Origin: Pseudomonadaceae bacterium
GTDB lineage: Bacteria; Pseudomonadota; Gammaproteobacteria; Pseudomonadales; Pseudomonadaceae
DNA length: 46,742 nt
Direction of reading: 5' to 3'
Assembly: GCA_019745275.1 (NCBI GenBank)
Contig: JAIETJ010000092.1
Span: forward strand, 1-46,742
Below, piece by piece: positions 42,260 to 46,742 of the stretch. The stretch's first letter is position 1; every line of letters starts with the position of its first letter. The notes under the pieces were generated by a model. The model was not told the origin of the DNA, made no database searches, and worked only from the letters and a program-made list of their open reading frames with translations. The translations under genes were made by a program, and so were the position numbers.

Positions 42260-43408
42260 ATGAGCGCACCCGTGGTGATCATCGGTACTGGTTTGGCCGG
42301 TTACAACGTGGCCAAAGAATTTCGCAAGCACGACACGCAAACGCCGTTGCTGCTGATTACCGCCGATGACGGTCGCTCATATTCCAAGCCAATGTTGTCC
42401 ACTGGCTTTGGCAAAAACAAAGATGCCGACGGCCTGAGTATGGCCGAGGTGGGTGCTATGGCCGAGCAGTTAAATGCGGAGATTCGCACCCATACACGCA
42501 TCAGTGGGATTGATCCTGGCCATCGGCAACTGTGGCTCGGCGAGGAGGCCGTGGCTTATCGCGACCTCGTGCTGGCGTGGGGCGCCGAGGTGATTCGCGT
42601 ACCCGTTGAGGGCGATGCGCAGGACGCGATCTTCTCAATCAATGATCTTGAGGATTACGCCCGCTTTCGCGCCGCCGCTGCCGGCAACAAGCGCGTCCTG
42701 CTGCTCGGTGCCGGCTTGATCGGTTGCGAGTTTGCCAACGACCTGACGCTGGGCGGTTACAGCGTTGAGTTGGTCGCTCCGTGCGAGCAGGTAATGCCCG
42801 GTTTACTGCATCCGGCAGCGGCTGCCGCCGTACAGGCAGGGCTGGAGGGTATCGGCGCGCGCTTTCACCTAGGCCCGGTGTTGAGCCGCTTGCAGCGCAC
42901 TGATGATGGCTTGCTCGGGCATTTGTCCGACGGTAGCCAAGTAGCCTGTGATTTGGTCTTGTCGGCCGTGGGTTTGCGTCCGCGCATCGAGTTGGCCGCA
43001 GCGGCTGGGCTGGCGGTCAATCGTGGGGTGGTGGTCGATCGGCAACTGCAAACCTCGCACGCGAATATCTACGCACTGGGCGATTGCGCCGAAGTCGATG
43101 GGCTGAATTTGCTCTATGTCATGCCGCTGATGGCCTGCGCGCGGGCCCTCGGGCAAACCTTGGCCGGCAAGCCTGCGGCGGTGAGCTACGGGCCGATGCC
43201 GGTGACGGTAAAAACCCCGGTGTGCCCATTGGTGGTGTCGCCGCCGGCACGCGGGGCGGTCGGTGAATGGACGGTTACCGGCAGTGGTGGCGATATCAAG
43301 GCGCTGTACCGCGATGCCGAGGAACAGTTGCTCGGCTACGCGCTAACCGGAACGGCCGTGCAAGAAAAGCTGGCGCTAAATCGTGAGCTACCGCCACTGT
43401 TGGCGTAA
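42260..43408 (+). CDS. Rubredoxin-NAD+ reductase
   Basis: A 382-residue FAD/NAD(P)H flavoprotein that reduces rubredoxin. The FAD-binding Rossmann motif is [16 protein letters not shown] (6-21), the central NADH motif [16 protein letters not shown] (about 150-165), and the second FAD contact [12 protein letters not shown] (about 270-281). The C-terminal part is the small rubredoxin-reductase domain. ATG at 42260 has GGAG six bases upstream. Expected to be co-transcribed with rubredoxin. Confidence 0.95.
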   Translation: MSAPVVIIGTGLAGYNVAKEFRKHDTQTPLLLITADDGRSYSKPMLSTGFGKNKDADGLSMAEVGAMAEQLNAEIRTHTRISGIDPGHRQLWLGEEAVAYRDLVLAWGAEVIRVPVEGDAQDAIFSINDLEDYARFRAAAAGNKRVLLLGAGLIGCEFANDLTLGGYSVELVAPCEQVMPGLLHPAAAAAVQAGLEGIGARFHLGPVLSRLQRTDDGLLGHLSDGSQVACDLVLSAVGLRPRIELAAAAGLAVNRGVVVDRQLQTSHANIYALGDCAEVDGLNLLYVMPLMACARALGQTLAGKPAAVSYGPMPVTVKTPVCPLVVSPPARGAVGEWTVTGSGGDIKALYRDAEEQLLGYALTGTAVQEKLALNRELPPLLA

Positions 43409-43599
43409 ATACGCGGCCTTTTGTCGGTTTAACGGTGCTTTTGCCCCGGCAAAGTGTCGGACAAGGCTAGCGTCAGTGACGGCCGCATGCCATTCTCCCG
43501 GGGTCTGCCGCCGCATAGAGCTGCTGCGGCGCCTTGGATGCGGCTCGGGAAGAGCAGCACGGACACCAATAACAATAAACCGTCTACAAAGAGGCTTTT

Positions 43600-43872
43600 A
43601 TGCGTAAACCTGAACTCGCCGCCGCCATCGCAGAACAGGCTGATCTAACTAAAGATCAAGCCGCTCGCGTGCTCAACGCCATACTCGACGAAATCTCCAC
43701 TGCACTGGGTCGTAAAGACAGTGTCACCCTGGTTGGTTTCGGTACTTTCGTGCAGCGCCATCGCGGTGCGCGCACTGGCAAAAACCCACAAACCGGCGAG
43801 CCAGTGACCATCAAGGCCAGCAATACCGTGGCATTTAAGCCGGGTAAAGCGCTGAAAGACTCGGTTAACTGA
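43600..43872 (+). CDS. HU-family DNA-binding protein
   Basis: A 90-residue nucleoid protein that bends and compacts DNA as a dimer. It has the helical N-terminus MRKPELAAAIAEQADLTKDQAARVL, the VTLVGFGTFVQRHRGARTGKNPQTGEPVTI beta-arm with the proline used for DNA intercalation, and the C-terminal FKPGKALKDSVN. It resembles HU-alpha (HupA) and the position after rubredoxin reductase fits the PAO1 order I recall. AGAGG ribosome-binding site; a strong hairpin follows. Confidence 0.95.
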   Translation: MRKPELAAAIAEQADLTKDQAARVLNAILDEISTALGRKDSVTLVGFGTFVQRHRGARTGKNPQTGEPVTIKASNTVAFKPGKALKDSVN

Positions 43873-43878
43873 GTTTCT

Positions 43879-43902
43879 GTCTGGGGCCGCACGGCCCCAG
43901 AC
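43879..43902 (+). terminator. Hairpin terminator after the HU gene
   Basis: GTCTGGGGCC-GCAC-GGCCCCAGAC forms a perfect 10-bp stem seven bases after the stop. A short T-run (CCTTTT) follows about 10 bases later. Confidence 0.7.
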
Positions 43903-43988
43903 ATCCCTAGCCTTTTAGGCTGTCCGCAAAACCGCGTAAACCGCTACAATGCGCCGCCGATACACTCCCTCCGCTTGAGGCTGCGCCA

Positions 43989-44381
43989 ATGAAATTTCGT
44001 TTTCTGCTGTGGATGCTGGGTCGCTTAATGAGCAAAGCCAGCCACAAAAATACCGCTTTTCAGCAGCAACTGGTTGACCGCGACATGGTGTTTCAACTGC
44101 ACACCCTGGACGGCAAGGTTGCTCGCCACTTCATCGTTAAAGACCAGCGGATTACTAGCAAAAGTGGCCCTGCTAGCGAGCCGGCCTTTGCCTTGGGCTT
44201 TAAAGATGCCGCTTATGGTTATGCCACCATGACCGCCAAGAACAAGCAGTTGGCCTTTATGCAGGGCATCCAGAACAAAGAAATCCAGATTCAGGGCAAC
44301 CCAGCCTTGGTCATGTGGTTTCAAGGCCTGATGAAATACCTGATGCCGAAGAAAAAAAGCAGCGCGAAAAAAGCCGCTTAA
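43989..44381 (+). CDS. SCP2-like sterol-binding-domain protein
   Basis: A 130-residue protein. The core, about residues 25-110 (VFQLHTLDGKVARHFIVKDQRITSKSG, AFALGFKDAAYGYATMTAKN, NKEIQIQGNPALVMWFQGLM), resembles the SCP2 lipid-carrier fold with its final hydrophobic pocket helix. The tail is lysine-rich (PKKKSSAKKAA). A role in lipid or quinone handling is possible by analogy with UbiJ/UbiT-type SCP2 proteins, but unproven. GAGG precedes the ATG; a TACAAT at 43945 is a possible -10. Confidence 0.8.
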   Translation: MKFRFLLWMLGRLMSKASHKNTAFQQQLVDRDMVFQLHTLDGKVARHFIVKDQRITSKSGPASEPAFALGFKDAAYGYATMTAKNKQLAFMQGIQNKEIQIQGNPALVMWFQGLMKYLMPKKKSSAKKAA

Positions 44382-44393
44382 TTTTCACTAGGG

Positions 44394-44417
44394 CCGATGC
44401 TCATTGCCGAGCATCGG
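44394..44417 (+). terminator. Hairpin after the SCP2-like gene
   Basis: CCGATGCTC-ATTGCC-GAGCATCGG, a perfect 9-bp stem 12 bases past the stop. No U-run follows. Its ATG at 44397 opens the false extension of the next frame. Confidence 0.55.
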
Positions 44418-44456
44418 CTGCTAGGCTGCAACAGGGTCAGAGTGGACAGATCGATC

Positions 44457-45191
44457 ATGCGCTTTCTAATCGTTGTGCCTTTTTTCTTGGCGGCTAGCTT
44501 GGCTCGCGCCGAAGCCGTAGCGCCTGCCGCCTTTGGCAAGGTGTTCGAGCTGGCCGGCATCAGCCTGCTGTGCGAACAAACCGCGCCGCTGTTACAGCGC
44601 GGCTTGCCAGACGCGCAACAAGCGCAGTTGGCCAAGGCTTATGCCAGCGCACAACTGTGTGGCGATTTAGCCAAGCAGCTGGCGGGCACATTCACCGCTA
44701 AGCAATTACAGCAAGCACAAACGTTGCTGGAGAGCCCGCTGGCGCAGCACTTTACTGCCGCCGAGCGGGCGGTGGGTGAGAGCGAAACCGAGCTGGCCAG
44801 CTACCGTGCGCAACTTAGCAGCCGACCGCCGCGGGCCGAGCGCCTTGCCTTAGTGCAGCGCTTAGACAGCGCCGCGCAAACCACTGCCTTGGCCACTTTG
44901 TTACGTTATGAAGTGGGTAAAACTCAAGCTGTGTTGGCGCTTAAAGCCAAGGGCGGGAGCATCGACGAAGCCACCCTCAGCAGTAAAACCGCCAGCCAGC
45001 ACGCGGCGTTACAGGCCTCTAGTCAGCAAGCGGTGCAGAGTTTTATGTTGTTCGCCTACCGGCAAACGCCCAGCGAGCAACTCGCCGAATACGCCGCGCT
45101 GTACGAGCAAGAACCGATCAAAAGCTTGCTCAGTGCCAGCGTAGCGGCCCTGCCGAAAGTCTTTGCCGCCCGCCGCGCCGCGCTTAAATAG
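44457..45191 (+). CDS. Exported helical protein (DUF2059-like)
   Basis: A 244-residue periplasmic protein. The signal peptide is MRFLIVVPFFLAASLARA. The mature part is all helical and Ala/Gln-rich, with pieces that recall DUF2059 (LAGTFTAKQLQQAQTLLESPLAQHF and TPSEQLAEYAALYEQEPIKSLLSA), where a small tail domain of unknown function is found. The start is ATG 44457, where the signal peptide begins; the frame extends back to 44397 within a hairpin. No function can be given. Confidence 0.75.
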   Translation: MRFLIVVPFFLAASLARAEAVAPAAFGKVFELAGISLLCEQTAPLLQRGLPDAQQAQLAKAYASAQLCGDLAKQLAGTFTAKQLQQAQTLLESPLAQHFTAAERAVGESETELASYRAQLSSRPPRAERLALVQRLDSAAQTTALATLLRYEVGKTQAVLALKAKGGSIDEATLSSKTASQHAALQASSQQAVQSFMLFAYRQTPSEQLAEYAALYEQEPIKSLLSASVAALPKVFAARRAALK

Positions 45192-45255
45192 CCGTCAGCA
45201 CAGCCTTTGTTGACGACGTAACTGGGCGTACAGGGTGGCAGGACGGAAGTAGGGT

Positions 45256-45334
45256 GGACTCAGGAGCGCAGCGAGCAGTCCGCCACCCTAATGCCTGTGG
45301 TGTACTGCCTGCGGCGAGTACACCCTACGCGAGT
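45256..45334. repeat. REP-like intergenic repeat, copy 7 (two-part)
   Basis: Bases 45256-45284 match the core at 1699-1727 except for one base (GCGAGC for GCGAAC). Bases 45302-45334 are identical to 1748-1780. Thus the two parts keep their order, orientation and close spacing in copies 43 kb apart. Confidence 0.85.
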
Positions 45335-45371
45335 GCCACCTACGCGTGCATACCCGTCGCCAAACTCAGCA

Positions 45372-46742
45372 TCAATGCACTGGATGAAATTGCGCGGCCA
45401 GTTCGCGCAGCGCCACTTCGGCGTCGAGCACTTTAGTCAGGGCCTCTTCGGCTTTGTCGCGGCTCAGACCGAGGCGGGCCAAGAGTTCTTCCGGGATATC
45501 CGTTTGTGGCCCGGCACCGATGCCACGGTTACGCAGCAGGCTCACCGCCAAGCACACCAGATTCGGGTACGCCGCGTGCTCGCCTTGATAATGCGGGTCG
45601 TGTTGAAAACGGAGCGCGGTAGACAGTTCCTCCGGCATGTCCCAAAAACGCATCAACCAAGCGCCGATTTGCTCGCGGCTGATGCCCAGCAAATGCTGCT
45701 CGATATAGTTGTGCGACAGGTGCGGGTTGACCTCCAAGTGCCGGCAAATCAACGAGAAATGCGGCGGAAACACATGGGCCAGCACTAGATAGCCAAAGTT
45801 ATGCAGCAGCCCGGCCAAGTAGGTCAGCCCAGCTTCCGGGCGCTGGCCGCGCGGCATGGCGCGGGTCAGGCCTTCAATCACGGCGGCGGTGTAAATGGCT
45901 TGCTGCCAGTAGGGAGTGGCGTGTTGCGGTTGGTCTTTGGGTAAGCTCAGGGTTTTGCCCAAGGCCAGCCCCAGCGCCAAGTTAATCACCAGATCGAAGC
46001 CCAGCACGCGGACGATCGCGTCTTCTACCGAGCGAATTTTGCCTGGTGCTGCGTAGTACGGTGAGGCGGCCCAGCTGACCACTTGGGCGGCCAGCGCCGG
46101 GTCGGTTTCAACTACCCCGGTGATGTCATCGACGGTGGCGTCCGGATTGACCCGCAGCTTGATGATGCGCTGGGCAGTTTCCGGCAGCGGCGGGATTTCG
46201 ATGGTTTCTTCCAAGCGTTGCTGAATCCGGCGGGCGGTGAAGGCCTGCACCGCATGGGTGATTTCGGCGCGGTCATCGTCGGGGCGATTCAGGTTCGGTT
46301 GAATCTGGCTGAGCAGCTCGCCAAAATGCGCGGTGCTGGCCTTGCTTAGCACCGCCTTGAAGGCTTCGCTCGGAATCGCCAGCAGCACGCCGGGCTGGCC
46401 GGACTCAATCAGTAAACGTGGCTCTTGCAGCAGGCGCTCTTCATACAGGCACGGTGAGCTGGTCAGCGCCGGTAAGCCCGGCAGTTGCGCCAGTTGGTGT
46501 TTGCCCAGCATGCGCTCTAAACGCTCCGGCTTAACCGCCGCCAGCTTGCGCCCGGTCAGCTCGGCCAAGCGGCTGAGGTCGAGCAATTGGCTCTGTGGGT
46601 AGAGCACCAAGAGCGCGCCCAGTTCATCCTCAAGCAGTACCGCCTGCACCCGCTGCGCCGGCAACAGGCCCGGTTGCTCAAGGCAAATCTCATAGGGCAG
46701 GGCCAGTTTAGCCAACAACTGGACAATAATGGCCGGTGGTTG
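45372..46742 (-). CDS. HDOD-domain protein with YbaK-like N-terminus (partial, cut by right edge)
   Basis: At least 456 codons, open through the right edge with no start seen. The N-terminal part (LAKLALPYEICLEQPG, then LAELTGRKLAAVKPERLERMLGKHQ) resembles the YbaK/aminoacyl-tRNA deacylase-associated domain. The C-terminal part (about 170-400) is an HDOD module: IPPLPETAQRIIKLRVNPDATVDDITGVVETDPALAAQVVSWAASPYY, then YLAGLLHNFGYLVL. HDOD domains are HD-like folds that usually lack full metal sites and act in signalling; no catalysis is claimed. From memory this domain pair occurs at the same place in P. aeruginosa. Confidence 0.88.
   Translation of the reverse strand, partial: QPPAIIVQLLAKLALPYEICLEQPGLLPAQRVQAVLLEDELGALLVLYPQSQLLDLSRLAELTGRKLAAVKPERLERMLGKHQLAQLPGLPALTSSPCLYEERLLQEPRLLIESGQPGVLLAIPSEAFKAVLSKASTAHFGELLSQIQPNLNRPDDDRAEITHAVQAFTARRIQQRLEETIEIPPLPETAQRIIKLRVNPDATVDDITGVVETDPALAAQVVSWAASPYYAAPGKIRSVEDAIVRVLGFDLVINLALGLALGKTLSLPKDQPQHATPYWQQAIYTAAVIEGLTRAMPRGQRPEAGLTYLAGLLHNFGYLVLAHVFPPHFSLICRHLEVNPHLSHNYIEQHLLGISREQIGAWLMRFWDMPEELSTALRFQHDPHYQGEHAAYPNLVCLAVSLLRNRGIGAGPQTDIPEELLARLGLSRDKAEEALTKVLDAEVALRELAAQFHPVH

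Noticed and set aside
1..46742. CRISPR arrays, tRNA genes, insertion sequences, prophage
   Set aside because: No evenly spaced repeat-spacer pattern, no cloverleaf with CCA end and no transposase or phage gene was seen.

Overview
The window is a stretch of gammaproteobacterial chromosome that I assign to the genus Pseudomonas in the broad sense, but not to P. aeruginosa itself. The grounds are the UvrD, PstSCAB-PhoU, PhoBR, UbiCA, rubredoxin/rubredoxin reductase and HU proteins, all of Pseudomonas type; the very long PstC and PstA permeases; moderately high GC; and many compact intergenic palindromic repeats. I see no tRNA, rRNA, CRISPR array, insertion sequence or prophage. Gene density is high and no gap between genes exceeds 300 bases.

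Layout. 1-875: the possible start of a gene leaving the left edge, and an acyl-CoA thioesterase. 876-6395: an accessory catabolic cluster with two SDR dehydrogenases, a glutamine-synthetase-like gamma-glutamyl ligase, a class III aminotransferase and a GntR/FCD repressor. Its divergent promoter region carries two near-identical TTGTGATCACAA palindromes, one of them inside the spacer of a good sigma-70 promoter. 6576-9827: small conserved genes (SMI1/KNR4, a coiled-coil membrane protein, a hotdog-fold DUF4442-like protein, a VOC protein, a Tim44-like protein). 10050-12668: a MASE1-CHASE-PAS sensor histidine kinase without a neighbouring response regulator. 12951-16469: an ECF sigma factor/RskA anti-sigma/fasciclin unit preceded by an exported truncated hemoglobin and a DUF3034 protein, all on the minus strand. 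16630-26913: an unrecognised large lipoprotein, uvrD, a PAS-GGDEF-EAL protein, a small DUF4440-like lipoprotein, a U32 peptidase of the YegQ/TrhP type and a metallo-beta-lactamase-fold lipoprotein.

27100-40211 is the phosphate regulon: pstS, pstC, pstA, pstB, phoU, a response regulator, an M23 peptidase, a CNNM/CorC-type transporter, then phoR and phoB facing them on the minus strand. Pho-box-like repeats lie in front of pstS, in front of pstC and, more weakly, in front of phoB. PstSCAB imports phosphate; PhoU and PstB report transport status to PhoR; PhoR phosphorylates PhoB, which activates the Pho boxes. 40232-46742: ubiC-ubiA (the first two steps of ubiquinone synthesis), rubredoxin and its reductase, an HU protein, an SCP2-like protein, an exported protein and an HDOD protein cut by the right edge. 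From pstS to the right edge the order agrees, from memory, with the P. aeruginosa chromosome; the 876-6395 cluster does not belong to that backbone.

Most interesting points: the repressed divergent amine-type cluster, which lacks the usual Puu-pathway oxidation and hydrolysis genes; the ECF/fasciclin unit with a hairpin that buries the fasciclin ribosome-binding site; short upstream ORFs abutting or overlapping the gntR and pstC starts; and a family of REP-like hairpin repeats in at least seven intergenic gaps.
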